A stretch of 48,627 nucleotides of DNA from RGIG4576 sp964613095 (GCA_964613095.1 CAZTFX010000008.1:1-48627), one strand, 5' to 3'; shown: positions 33,004-41,739, numbered from the stretch's first letter. Notes: generated by a model from the sequence alone, not told the origin. Translations and numbers: made by a program.

Positions 33004-33888
33004 ATGATTCAAAGAACGATATATACAATAATTTTGATATTTATTTGTCTTGTGCCTATTATGGCACAAGACAATATTACTCCCGATACCGTTTATTTAA
33101 AGAAAATAGAGAAAAAAATCCCTCCAAAGTCCACAATGGCACGATTGATTAATCGCAATTGGTTTGAAATTCATCTAAAACACCTGTGGACTAATCGAAG
33201 TTATTCGGTGAGTTATACCGAAACCAAACGTATTGTAACCCAACTATCCGACAGCGGTACCGTGTTGAAAAGAACGGAATATGACTACTATTTATCCGGT
33301 GGAAAAGATAAACAATTCAAACAGGATAAAGTAGGAAAATCTTTTAATGGAAATTATATTGTATTCAGAGATACTACCAATAGCAAAAATAAGGTTCATA
33401 ATATACATATAAATTCACTTAAAGGCTCTATATTAAAGCAAAAAAGTGAGAAAAACAAAAAGCAAATGCTAATGTGTGATATTGACATTAATCAAGGTAG
33501 AAAATTTCATGACATAGAAACAACCATGAAATTACTATGCCATAAAGAGTGGGTAGACATAGAGGATGGCAGTGTATGGTATTTTGAAAAAGACGTGAAA
33601 ATCGCTTATTGGGATAATTATCGTAAGAAGAAAGTTGAGAATTATTATCTGACAGATAAGGTTGATCGTAATTATAACCGTTCATTAACAGCAAAGGCCC
33701 AAAGTGGCAAATATATCGCAATAAGAACTTATAATGTCTGGGAGGGCAAACAACGTTACAAAGGTCCAAAAGAATACGCTTTCTTTTATCGAATTATTCA
33801 TCTTTCTGCGAATAAATTGATTGTAAGAAGTGTACAACCTCCGGGTTCTCATATATCGGAATATGAATGCGAATTTATTTGTGAATAA
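33004..33888 (+). CDS. Secreted protein of unknown function
   Basis: The 294-residue product has a signal peptide (1-22, ending Ile-Met-Ala-Gln). The mature protein is basic and rich in Lys, Tyr and Asn, with likely beta strands (WTNRSYSVSYTETKRIV, NGNYIVFRDTTNSKN, VWYFEKDVKIAYWDNYRKKKVENYYL). No known domain is evident. It ends inside the next gene: the transglutaminase-like lipoprotein starts 26 bases before its stop, in another frame, which suggests translational coupling and a shared role. Confidence 0.7.
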   Translation: MIQRTIYTIILIFICLVPIMAQDNITPDTVYLKKIEKKIPPKSTMARLINRNWFEIHLKHLWTNRSYSVSYTETKRIVTQLSDSGTVLKRTEYDYYLSGGKDKQFKQDKVGKSFNGNYIVFRDTTNSKNKVHNIHINSLKGSILKQKSEKNKKQMLMCDIDINQGRKFHDIETTMKLLCHKEWVDIEDGSVWYFEKDVKIAYWDNYRKKKVENYYLTDKVDRNYNRSLTAKAQSGKYIAIRTYNVWEGKQRYKGPKEYAFFYRIIHLSANKLIVRSVQPPGSHISEYECEFICE

Positions 33889-35887
33889 ATCTACTATAAT
33901 ACTAATTGCTACATTTTTCGTAAGTTGTAGTAATCATGAACTGGAACGTGCTTTATCGCTTGCCGGAGAAAACAGGGCTGAATTGGAATACGTATTGGAA
34001 CATTACCAAAACGAACCAATGAAGCAAAAGGCTGCACAATTCCTGATAGAGAACATGACAGACGCTTATAGTGAAGACCGTCGTATTACGGAAGTATGCA
34101 AACCGTTTTACGATAGTTATGACTCGCTTATGCTTACTCATGGATATGACTCTTTGCTGAGAATCTTCGATTATGGCAAAATGAAATTGTGGGACAAACA
34201 GGTCGATAGTCTGTGGGCTGAGTACTATAACATTAGCCATGAAAAGATTCTGCTTGACAAACAATATGACCTGCAAAACATATCGGCTCAACGACTTATA
34301 ACGGAAATCGATCAGGCGTTTGAGGTGTGGCAAAGCAATGTGTATATGCGGGATTGTTCTTTTGAAAGCTTTTGTGAATATATCCTGCCATATCGTCATC
34401 GAAACGGTCTTTTGACAGACAGCACCCGACAAATATTCAGAGAAAGACATGAGCATGATTTTTTCCGACAAGATGGTAAAAACATGATTGAGGAAATGGA
34501 TTCTTTGCTGTATCGTTATCGACATGTGACTCATTCGGGATTTGCGGGAACAAGAATTCCTATACATACAGCCCAAACCATGGAGAAATTGCGTCATGGG
34601 CTGTGCGAACAACGCTGTTGGTTCAACTCGCTATTGTTTTCATCGCTTGGAATGGCTGTGGCTACCGATTTTGTCCCGGCTTGGGGCAACCGGAACAATT
34701 CGCATACATGGAATGTGGTTATCAAAAACGGGAAATCTTATGCTTTTGAGGCTTTCTGGGATAATGACCGATGGAAATATAAAAGAATATACAACAATAA
34801 GTCTTGCGACAGCATTTGGGGACGTTACAGATTGCCCAAAGTGTATCGACGCACTTTCCAACGATATACGGAAGGACCTGTTGCCGATAATGATGTGGAT
34901 TTTAGTGACATTCCTCCATTGTTTAAAGATGTACGTAAAAAAGATGTGTCAAGTGAATACTTTGAAACAACCGATGTAACAATAAATCTGTCAAGTGTTC
35001 CCAAAGACGCAAAATATGCTTATCTGTGTGTGCTGAATTACAACAACTGGGACGCTGTACAATGGGGACGGATTGCGGATGGTAAAGCAACTTTTAAAGA
35101 TATGGGCAGGAATATACTGTATATGCCCATGTATTGTAAAGGTGGGATAATGTTTCAAGCCGGAGAACCTTTCGTATTAAAGACAGATGGGACGATAAAA
35201 ACGATTAATTCAACGACTGAGACCGAAACTGTGGTAATAAACCATTTTTCGGGTGCATTGGCATACGTAAAGAATAAAGAGTTTTTCAAAGAAATCGTAG
35301 GAACGTTGATTCTTGCGAAAAATGAGCAGGGAATATTTCAGGACACCGTTTGTTGTTTTTCTGACCGACCGGAACTTAATTCAATAAGCGTGAAATCCTG
35401 CAGCAATAAACCGACTCAATGTGTAAGAATGTATTTGCCTCATGGAAATGTGGCATTAAATGGCTTGGAATTTTACAAAAGAACGGCTGACGGAATGGAG
35501 AAGATACGAAATGTGGTAATAAAAGGCAGTTTGCCCGATTCAAGAAACGGAGAACATCCCACAGCCATACTTGATGAATTTTCAGCAACAGGATATGCAG
35601 GGAAAATCGAAAACGGATATATTGATTTCTATTTTGGAGAAACCTGCGTTATCGATGAAGTGAGATACATTCCTTATCAGCATTGCGGATTTGAAACGGA
35701 ATATGAATACAAATTGTGCCAATGGGACAACGGATGGAAAGAAATTGCACATAACAAAGGTGGCAAACCACTTATCTTTGAAAACGTACCTAAAAACAGC
35801 CTTTTGATAGTCGTGCCGTCGAATAACACAGAACGAGTGGGTTCTCGTCCGTTTATTTATCGAAACGGTGAAGTTTTTTGGTTGTAA
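33863..35887 (+). CDS. Transglutaminase-like lipoprotein
   Basis: I choose the ATG at 33863, giving a compact lipoprotein signal with lipobox FVSC (Cys22) and 674 residues; the longer frame from 33830 would bury it. Residues ~25-190 are helical. A transglutaminase-like (papain-fold) domain follows: Cys248 in HGLCEQR, DFVPAWGNRNN, and His281 in SHTWNVV, with an acidic residue shortly after (FEAFWDND), a plausible Cys-His-Asp set. The C-terminal ~300 residues are beta-rich, with a galactose-binding-like final region (VRYIPYQHCGFETEYEYKL). It could process or cross-link peptides in the periplasm or on the surface; that is inference. Last gene of the accessory region. Confidence 0.78.
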   Translation: MNANLFVNKSTIILIATFFVSCSNHELERALSLAGENRAELEYVLEHYQNEPMKQKAAQFLIENMTDAYSEDRRITEVCKPFYDSYDSLMLTHGYDSLLRIFDYGKMKLWDKQVDSLWAEYYNISHEKILLDKQYDLQNISAQRLITEIDQAFEVWQSNVYMRDCSFESFCEYILPYRHRNGLLTDSTRQIFRERHEHDFFRQDGKNMIEEMDSLLYRYRHVTHSGFAGTRIPIHTAQTMEKLRHGLCEQRCWFNSLLFSSLGMAVATDFVPAWGNRNNSHTWNVVIKNGKSYAFEAFWDNDRWKYKRIYNNKSCDSIWGRYRLPKVYRRTFQRYTEGPVADNDVDFSDIPPLFKDVRKKDVSSEYFETTDVTINLSSVPKDAKYAYLCVLNYNNWDAVQWGRIADGKATFKDMGRNILYMPMYCKGGIMFQAGEPFVLKTDGTIKTINSTTETETVVINHFSGALAYVKNKEFFKEIVGTLILAKNEQGIFQDTVCCFSDRPELNSISVKSCSNKPTQCVRMYLPHGNVALNGLEFYKRTADGMEKIRNVVIKGSLPDSRNGEHPTAILDEFSATGYAGKIENGYIDFYFGETCVIDEVRYIPYQHCGFETEYEYKLCQWDNGWKEIAHNKGGKPLIFENVPKNSLLIVVPSNNTERVGSRPFIYRNGEVFWL

Positions 35888-35963
35888 AAATTACAACAAA
35901 ACGAGCTTCCTATATTATTCATTAATGAAATTATGAGATACGGATTTTTTCAAATATTTTGTG

Positions 35964-35971
35964 TACATTTG
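35964..35971 (+). promoter_or_regulatory. -7 box before aroQ
   Basis: TACATTTG fits TAnnTTTG and lies 22 bases before the aroQ ATG. Confidence 0.45.
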
Positions 35972-35992
35972 TTGCATTAATGACTTTTGATT

Positions 35993-36427
35993 ATGAAAAT
36001 TGCAATTATTAATGGTCCAAACCTCAATTTATTGGGAGTACGCGAGCCGTCAATTTACGGAAACGAAGGTTTTGAAAGCTATCTGAAGGCTCTTCGCGAG
36101 ATTTACAGCAAGGATGTGGAGATTAGTTATTTTCAAAGCAATCATGAAGGCGACATAATAGATGAATTGCACCGAGTGGGATTTGAATATAACGGTATAG
36201 TGCTTAATGCCGGTGCTTATACGCACACTTCACTTGCCATTGCCGACGCCATAAGTGCCATCACTGCTCCTGTGATAGAGGTTCATATATCCAATGTGCA
36301 TAAACGTGAGGAATTCCGCCACCATTCGATGATTTCGCGTGTATGTAAAGGAGTGATTGCCGGTTTCGGATTGGACAGCTACCGATTGGCGATAGAAGCG
36401 GTTAAACAGTTAGGAGTGAGGAGTTAG
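35993..36427 (+). CDS. aroQ: 3-dehydroquinate dehydratase, type II
   Basis: From the ATG at 35993 the product is 144 residues, normal for type II enzymes; a TTG two codons earlier is less likely. It dehydrates 3-dehydroquinate in the shikimate pathway. Visible family marks are NGPNLNLLGVREPSIYG (active-site Asn and Tyr), FQSNHEGDIID, LNAGAYTHTSLAI, and the lid/active-site EVHISNVHKREEFRHHS with the catalytic His. The last codons and the stop (QLGVRS, TAG) are written by the first unit of a tandem repeat that continues beyond the gene, so the repeat has replaced the natural 3' end. Confidence 0.93.
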   Translation: MKIAIINGPNLNLLGVREPSIYGNEGFESYLKALREIYSKDVEISYFQSNHEGDIIDELHRVGFEYNGIVLNAGAYTHTSLAIADAISAITAPVIEVHISNVHKREEFRHHSMISRVCKGVIAGFGLDSYRLAIEAVKQLGVRS

Positions 36428-36551
36428 GAGTGAGGAATTTTGCTTGCAAAATCGAGTGTAAGCGAGCAGTGCATGTCAGCCATAGGCTGGCGCACGGTAG
36501 CGAGACTTACCTCAGTTAGGAGTGAGGAGTGAGGAGTGAGGAGTGAGGAGT
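36408..36551 (+). repeat. Tandem AGT(T/G)AGGAGTGAGG repeats flanking a hairpin-rich spacer
   Basis: Units based on gagtgaggagt occur as one block at 36408-36436 (including the end of aroQ) and another at 36513-36551. Between them lies an ~75-base spacer with small palindromes (ttttgcttgcaaaa; cagcc-ata-ggctg). The block before the spacer and the block after it both begin cagttaggagtgaggag, so the spacer is bounded by direct repeats. It looks like an interspersed repeat family of Bacteroidota genomes, but copies elsewhere cannot be checked here. Confidence 0.65.
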
Positions 36552-36572
36552 CTGTTTTAATGAAGTGTTTTT

Positions 36573-37211
36573 ATGAACGAAGAACTCGAGGAATATATAT
36601 TATCACACATCGACTCGGAAGGCGAGCATTTGGCACGCCTTAACCGTGAAACGCATATCTACCATCTACGTCCACGCATGTGTTCGGGACATTTGCAAGG
36701 CAGATTACTGAAAATGTTTGTACGCATGATTAATCCGCATAACATTTTGGAATTGGGGACATTCACGGGTTATTCTGCACTATGTCTTGCCGAAGGACTT
36801 ATTGCTCCTGACGGCGAACTTCACACCATAGAGATAGATGACGAACTTGAAGATTTCATTCGCAGCCATTTTGAAGCCTCTCCGCTTAACAATCACATTA
36901 ACCTGCATATAGGTGATGCACGTGAGATACTTCCTTCACTGAAAAAGACGTTTGACCTTGTGTTTATGGATGCCAACAAACGCGAATATTGCGAATACTA
37001 CGACCTTGTGTTCCCTCTTGTATCTCCCGGTGGATTTATCATAGCCGATAATACTTTGTGGGATGGTAAAGTGGTAGATTGGGGCAAAAAACTCGATGCA
37101 CAAACCGAAGGCATACTGAAATTTAACGACTACGTTGCCCAAGACGACAGAGTGGAAAAAGTCATCATCCCATTGCGCGACGGTCTCACAATCATCTACA
37201 AAAAACCTTAA
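36573..37211 (+). CDS. SAM-dependent O-methyltransferase (catechol-OMT-like)
   Basis: The 212-residue enzyme belongs to the class I O-methyltransferase_3 family (caffeoyl-CoA/catechol type). Motif I is ILELGTFTGYSALCLAEGL (about 58-76), followed by LHTIEIDDE, the metal- and substrate-binding DLVFMDANKREYCEYYD, and GGFIIADNTLWDGKVVD. Its likely methyl acceptor is a small hydroxylated compound; bacterial members are mostly uncharacterised. It follows the repeat block behind aroQ and is closed by a hairpin. No functional link to neighbours is visible. Confidence 0.87.
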   Translation: MNEELEEYILSHIDSEGEHLARLNRETHIYHLRPRMCSGHLQGRLLKMFVRMINPHNILELGTFTGYSALCLAEGLIAPDGELHTIEIDDELEDFIRSHFEASPLNNHINLHIGDAREILPSLKKTFDLVFMDANKREYCEYYDLVFPLVSPGGFIIADNTLWDGKVVDWGKKLDAQTEGILKFNDYVAQDDRVEKVIIPLRDGLTIIYKKP

Positions 37212-37223
37212 TAAAAACATCTC

Positions 37224-37256
37224 AAGAGAACCCTAAAGCACTTTTAGAGTTCTCTT
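37224..37256 (+). terminator. Terminator after the O-methyltransferase
   Basis: The stem aagagaac-ctaaa / tttag-gttctctt has one mismatch and a short loop, and is followed by catttttag. Confidence 0.65.
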
Positions 37257-37282
37257 CATTTTTAGGTAAAGCCTATTTGTTG

Positions 37283-37290
37283 TATCTTTG
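37283..37290 (+). promoter_or_regulatory. -7 box before rbfA
   Basis: TATCTTTG followed by C is a perfect -7 box, 21 bases before the rbfA ATG. The -33 position holds only TTTT/TTTA. Confidence 0.55.
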
Positions 37291-37311
37291 CAAAAAATAT
37301 AATTCAACTAT

Positions 37312-37656
37312 ATGGAAAGTACAAGACAACAAAAAATAGCTCGCTTGCTTCAAAAGGAATTGAGTGAAATATTCAGACAAGAAACTGCTAAAGTAGGAAA
37401 TGTGATAGTGAGTGTGAGTGCCGTGCGTGTTTCTCCCGACTTGAGCATTGCTCGTGCTTACTTGAGTATTTTCCCATCGGATAAAGCTCAAATTCTACTT
37501 GAAAGCATTAACAAAAGTTCAAAACAAATAAGATACGACCTTGCACAAAAGGTTCGTTATCAACTGAGAAAAACACCTGAATTGTTCTTCCACATCGATG
37601 ATTCTCTCGATTATATCGAACACATCGATAATCTATTGAACAAGAAGACGGAGTAA
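37312..37656 (+). CDS. rbfA: Ribosome-binding factor A
   Basis: The 114-residue protein has the single KH-like fold of RbfA, which binds the 30S subunit during maturation of the 16S 5' end. Marks are RQQKIARLLQKELSEIF at the start, VSVSAVRVSPDLSIARAYLSIF in the centre (the family signature), and RKTPELFFHIDDSLDYIEHIDNLL at the end. Length is normal. The permease gene starts 13 bases after its stop, a pair often seen in Bacteroidetes. Confidence 0.94.
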   Translation: MESTRQQKIARLLQKELSEIFRQETAKVGNVIVSVSAVRVSPDLSIARAYLSIFPSDKAQILLESINKSSKQIRYDLAQKVRYQLRKTPELFFHIDDSLDYIEHIDNLLNKKTE

Positions 37657-37669
37657 ACGTTTTCCTGCT

Positions 37670-38899
37670 ATGGGACTGGTTCTGAAAACAGCATTGCGCT
37701 ATTTAAAAGCAAAAAAAACGCATAGTGCAGTAAATATCATCTCCATTATTTCAGTATGCGGAGTGGTAATTGCTACAACTGCACTGATATGCGTACTTTC
37801 TGTTTATAACGGTTTTTCAGACCTCCTGCTTGAAAAAACATCACAGATAGACCCACAAATAGAAATAACAGCCAAAGAGGGAAAAACAATCGATAATGCC
37901 GACAGCTTATTAAATATCATCCAAGGAATATCGGGTGTAGAAACTGTACTGCCCACAATAAAAGATCAAGCCTTGGCTGTATATGGAGATCGACAAATTC
38001 CCGTTATACTTAAAGGTATTCCTGATAGCTATAACACCTTTTGCGATTTGGAAAATACGATTCTTTACGGAGACTTCATGCTACAAGACAGCATAAACAG
38101 ATATGCTATACTGAGCATCGGAGTAGCCGGAAATTTACAATCAGGAGCCGGATTTTTCGACTACATGAGAATCTATGCTCCTAAACGTGTGGGCAGAGTG
38201 AACATTGCCAATCCAGCCGGAGCTTTCCGTACAGATTCTCTATATGTATCGGCAATATTCCAGACAGAACAATACACTTATGATCAAGACATGGTTTTTG
38301 TGCCTATCGAGGTTGCGCGCAAACTTTTCAACTACGACACACAAGCTACGAGTATAGAAGTAAAATTGGCGAAAAACACCGATGAAACCGAAGCCATATC
38401 ACAAATTTGTCACACAATCGGAGACCAATACCATGTAAAAAACCGGCTTATGCAACAAGCAACATCTTTTAAGATGATAAATATGGAGAAATGGGTAACA
38501 TTCTTGTTGCTCACATTCATATTAGTAATAGCTGCATTTAACGTGATAAGTTCCCTTTCTCTTCTAATCATTGAAAAAGACGAAAATATACGTACTTTTA
38601 AGAATCTAGGGGCAACCAATCAACAAATCAGCAATATTTTCATAACCGAAGGAATATTAATCACGCTGTCGGGAGCTGTTATTGGTATCATTTTAGGTAT
38701 TGTACTCTGCTTTTTGCAACAAGAACTGGGATTGATTAAATTATCGGCAGAAGCCGGTACTGTGATTGTAGATAGTTATCCGGTTAAATTGGTATGGAGT
38801 GATGTACTCATAGTATTTGGGTTGGTAAGCATTGTAGGCTTGGTAACTTCATTAACAACAGCCCTAGTAATGCGTTCAAGACTTCACCGCTATAAATAA
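37670..38899 (+). CDS. LolC/LolE-type ABC transporter permease
   Basis: The 409-residue protein has the four-helix FtsX/MacB layout: one transmembrane helix near residues 22-44 (after the N-terminal ALRYLKAKKTHSAVNIISIISVCGVVIATTALI), a large periplasmic domain (about 50-265), and three helices at the end (WVTFLLLTFILVIAAFNVISSLSLLIIEK, then two more). The sequence FKNLGATNQQISNIFITEGILI is a family signature. It should take part in releasing lipoproteins from the inner membrane. No ATPase partner is adjacent, so LolD would be encoded elsewhere. It is co-oriented with rbfA and overlaps the convergent SDR gene by 10 bases. Confidence 0.87.
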   Translation: MGLVLKTALRYLKAKKTHSAVNIISIISVCGVVIATTALICVLSVYNGFSDLLLEKTSQIDPQIEITAKEGKTIDNADSLLNIIQGISGVETVLPTIKDQALAVYGDRQIPVILKGIPDSYNTFCDLENTILYGDFMLQDSINRYAILSIGVAGNLQSGAGFFDYMRIYAPKRVGRVNIANPAGAFRTDSLYVSAIFQTEQYTYDQDMVFVPIEVARKLFNYDTQATSIEVKLAKNTDETEAISQICHTIGDQYHVKNRLMQQATSFKMINMEKWVTFLLLTFILVIAAFNVISSLSLLIIEKDENIRTFKNLGATNQQISNIFITEGILITLSGAVIGIILGIVLCFLQQELGLIKLSAEAGTVIVDSYPVKLVWSDVLIVFGLVSIVGLVTSLTTALVMRSRLHRYK

Positions 38900-39708
38900 G
38901 GTTCTAACACTTTCAATATTACACTTACCACACGTGAAGAATCTTTCACTATATTTTGAGAAGGTGACATTTCTTTTTCATGATAATATATTTTCCCTGT
39001 TTTATGCGATTTCATCGCATTTATTGCCGATAAAGCTCCGTCGGTAATGCTACTGATAAAAGGACGAAAAAATACATTTGCAAGTGGGTCAAACCATCGC
39101 TGCATGGTTATCATTCCTGAATTTACCACACCCGGATCGGCACAATTCACATGAACATTCCGTTTAAACAATCTTTCGGCAAACCATACGGCAAACATTG
39201 TTATAGCACGTTTACTTCTACCATAAGTAGCCAATTGTCCGAAGTGATTTTCTATAGGAAAATCTTTCGAAAGTTTCCATATATTACGAGTAACCGATGT
39301 CGTAAACACAATACTACCACCATCACACACAAGAGGTTCCAATAGAAATGACAACAATGCCGTAGAAAACACATTAACCTGAAAATCCTGTTCGTAACCA
39401 TCAGAAGTTATTGTACTGAAACGAGACATGATTCCGGCATTGTTTATCAGTGAAGCTACCGGACGATTCAAGGCTTTTATTTGTTCAACAAAGCTACACA
39501 CTCCATCGAAAGAATCCAAATCAAGCCGTACACACTGTATATCCGTGTTTCCCGTAAGACGTTTCAAATATAAACACTGTTCTTCAGCTTTAGCCAAATT
39601 ACGACAAGCAAGTAACAGAGATTTACCTTCAACAGCAAGACATTCAGCTATTTCAGTTCCTATTCCTCCGGTGGTTCCGGTAATAATATGTAACGGTTCC
39701 AAATTCAT
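38890..39708 (-). CDS. Short-chain dehydrogenase/reductase (possible hydroxysteroid dehydrogenase)
   Basis: The 272-residue SDR has the cofactor motif TGTTGGIG at 11-18, LINNAGIMS, and the catalytic YGRSK near residue 164. The acid-rich DLDSFDG and the late ADPGVVNSGM are like the retinol-dehydrogenase/protochlorophyllide-reductase branch of SDRs. It is the last gene of the operon 42524-38890, overlapping the previous SDR by four bases (ATGA). By position it is a candidate 3-hydroxysteroid dehydrogenase; the substrate and stereochemistry cannot be read from sequence. Confidence 0.82.
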   Translation of the reverse strand: MNLEPLHIITGTTGGIGTEIAECLAVEGKSLLLACRNLAKAEEQCLYLKRLTGNTDIQCVRLDLDSFDGVCSFVEQIKALNRPVASLINNAGIMSRFSTITSDGYEQDFQVNVFSTALLSFLLEPLVCDGGSIVFTTSVTRNIWKLSKDFPIENHFGQLATYGRSKRAITMFAVWFAERLFKRNVHVNCADPGVVNSGMITMQRWFDPLANVFFRPFISSITDGALSAINAMKSHKTGKIYYHEKEMSPSQNIVKDSSRVVSVILKVLEPYL

Positions 39709-40511
39709 TTCTGTCTATCAAGCAGTTTATATTTCACTTGCATTTTCACCCATGCGGGTAATTTAGGGACTAAAAATACAGCGAATTTATTCAAAAAGCC
39801 GTTTACATATTGTTGCTTGCGCTTAAACATACGTTTTAACGCACATTTTACAAATTTCTGCGGTGTTGCCAATACTCCTATTTTTACGGCAAAATTCCGC
39901 AAGTTCTTGGGCAAACCGAACAAATCGGTTGCAATACCACCCGGACACGCCACTGTTACCGACACTCCGGAATCTTTCAATTCCAAGTACATTGCTTTAG
40001 ACAACACTTGAATATATGATTTCGTAGCCGAATACATGGCTATTCCCGGCATAGGCATCCAACACGACATAGACGACATGTTCAATATATATCCTCCTCC
40101 ACGTTTCATCATATACTTGGCAAAAATGCGACATAACATTGTTACAGTCCTCACATGAAGTTCAATAAACAAGTTTAACTGTTTCTGCGTCATATCACAC
40201 ACCTCCTTAAAAGCAAAAACACCTGCATTATTTATTAAGATATCGATTCCATCGGTATTTTTCGTACAAAAATCCAATAAATAATCGGCAGAATCTTCCT
40301 CCGTAAGATCTTTATAACAATTCAAAAATTTTTGATTGGGAAATTCCAACGAAAGTTTATCACATATTTCTCGCAACTCAACTTCCTGATTGCTTACAAG
40401 CACAACATTTGCTCCTCTATCCGCCAATTGGCAAGAAAACTCAAGCCCGATACCACTTGACGCACCGGTAATCAATGCCGTTAATCCCTCACAATCACGC
40501 TTCTGTGCCAT
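39705..40511 (-). CDS. Short-chain dehydrogenase, 17-beta-HSD/KAR-like (possible hydroxysteroid dehydrogenase)
   Basis: The 268-residue SDR has the motif TGASSGIG at 15-22, LINNAGVFA, the active-site MSSMS serine and the catalytic YSATKSY near residue 160, then PGGIATDLFGLP. The overall pattern, including the C-terminal LPAWVKMQVKYKLL, resembles the membrane-associated 17-beta-hydroxysteroid dehydrogenase type 3/12 branch. It overlaps the OYE-family gene by 17 bases and the next SDR by four, so the operon is tightly coupled. Oxidation or reduction of a steroid or bile-acid hydroxyl is the most likely role by context. Confidence 0.82.
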   Translation of the reverse strand: MAQKRDCEGLTALITGASSGIGLEFSCQLADRGANVVLVSNQEVELREICDKLSLEFPNQKFLNCYKDLTEEDSADYLLDFCTKNTDGIDILINNAGVFAFKEVCDMTQKQLNLFIELHVRTVTMLCRIFAKYMMKRGGGYILNMSSMSCWMPMPGIAMYSATKSYIQVLSKAMYLELKDSGVSVTVACPGGIATDLFGLPKNLRNFAVKIGVLATPQKFVKCALKRMFKRKQQYVNGFLNKFAVFLVPKLPAWVKMQVKYKLLDRQK

Positions 40512-41739
40512 TTTCTCTCTTTATTCGTGCTATTTCGTCTTTTATACCCTTAGTCAAATCATTTCTGTGTTTATGACAAGCCATTTCAAGCGTGTACATT
40601 CGTGCTATGCAATAATTTGTGTGATCACAACCACAACGTTCCTCTCCATCACGCATACGATTAACAAAATCGGGTTCATTTATCAATGCACGAGCCATTT
40701 GTACCGCTTCAAATCCACTATTAAGCACTTTATCTATTCCGCTTCGTGAAGAACAACCACCCACATAGATAAGTGGCAGTTTGACATTCTTACGAACCTC
40801 CAAAGCATCGTCAAGAAAATACAAATCCTTATAAGGTTCGTTTTTTATCATATATTTTCCCACTGCACGCACACCATACTTAAGCCACCATTGAGTCATG
40901 TAATGTGTCATAGTGTGTATAGGCATTTCTCCTCGCATTACGTACATGGGTGCTTTACTTACAAAGCCTCCACTCAACACAAGTGCGTCAACCCCAAGTC
41001 TCTCCAACTCTTGAGCTATAATAATACCCTCTTCCAATTCATTTCCGCCTTTAAATCCATCACGCATATTGGTTTTCACAACCACACCAACTTCACCATT
41101 GGCTGCCTCCATTACCTTTTCAATACATAATCGCATAAAATTCATACGATTATCCAAAGAACCGCCAAACTTATCACGACGGTGATTGGTATAAGGGGAA
41201 AGAAATTGACTGATAAGATAACCATGACCTGCATGTATTTCCACACAATCAAAGCCGGAATCTTTTGCCAATCGAACAGCGTCTCCAAACTTATCAGCCA
41301 TAGCTTCTATTTCACTTATCCTCATACCACGAACTATCGTTGGAGAATATAAATTGAAACCGGATGACGCCGAAATGGGAATCTGTCCGGCAGTTGCAAT
41401 ATGTGACATATTTCCGCAATGCCCTAATTGGATTGAAGCCTTGGCACCTTCTGCATGGATAGCTGTCGTCAAGTCTTGCAATGGCGACACAATATCACGA
41501 CGCATCCACAATTGATTATTAAATGATAATCCGCTGCGACTTACCGAAGCATAAGCAACCGTTGTCATCCCCACACCCCCGCGTGCCACCGAAGTGTGAT
41601 AGTCATATAACATTTGAGATGGATTGTGTTCAGGACACATATTCTCAAAAGCAGCCGATCTTATTGTACGGTTACGTAACGTCACCGGACCGATTTTTAC
41701 AGGAGTAAACAACAAAGATTCTTTCTTTTCCATATCCAA
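40495..41739 (-). CDS. Old Yellow Enzyme-family NADH:flavin oxidoreductase (candidate steroid/bile-acid enoate reductase)
   Basis: The 414-residue FMN enzyme has the OYE barrel: LRNRTIRSAAFENM, IQLGHCG, and the signature EIHAGHGYLISQFLSPYTNHRRDKFGGS without a break until the variable part. It lacks the C-terminal NAD/FAD domains of BaiCD or dienoyl-CoA reductase (~650 residues). Near its end is a cysteine cluster (RCGCDHTNYC, with a fourth Cys 11 residues later), close to the iron-sulfur motif of those larger enzymes. It lies five bases after the 5-alpha-reductase and overlaps the SDR by 17 bases. By context it is the candidate 5-beta-reductase or Delta4-reductase. Confidence 0.85.
   Translation of the reverse strand: MDMEKKESLLFTPVKIGPVTLRNRTIRSAAFENMCPEHNPSQMLYDYHTSVARGGVGMTTVAYASVSRSGLSFNNQLWMRRDIVSPLQDLTTAIHAEGAKASIQLGHCGNMSHIATAGQIPISASSGFNLYSPTIVRGMRISEIEAMADKFGDAVRLAKDSGFDCVEIHAGHGYLISQFLSPYTNHRRDKFGGSLDNRMNFMRLCIEKVMEAANGEVGVVVKTNMRDGFKGGNELEEGIIIAQELERLGVDALVLSGGFVSKAPMYVMRGEMPIHTMTHYMTQWWLKYGVRAVGKYMIKNEPYKDLYFLDDALEVRKNVKLPLIYVGGCSSRSGIDKVLNSGFEAVQMARALINEPDFVNRMRDGEERCGCDHTNYCIARMYTLEMACHKHRNDLTKGIKDEIARIKRENGTEA

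Noticed and set aside
33953..34612. 219-codon minus-strand frame inside the transglutaminase-like gene
   Set aside because: Antisense shadow of a well-supported lipoprotein gene; no domain visible.
36408..36551. CRISPR array
   Set aside because: The repeats are short, tandem and without regular unique spacers; no cas genes are present.
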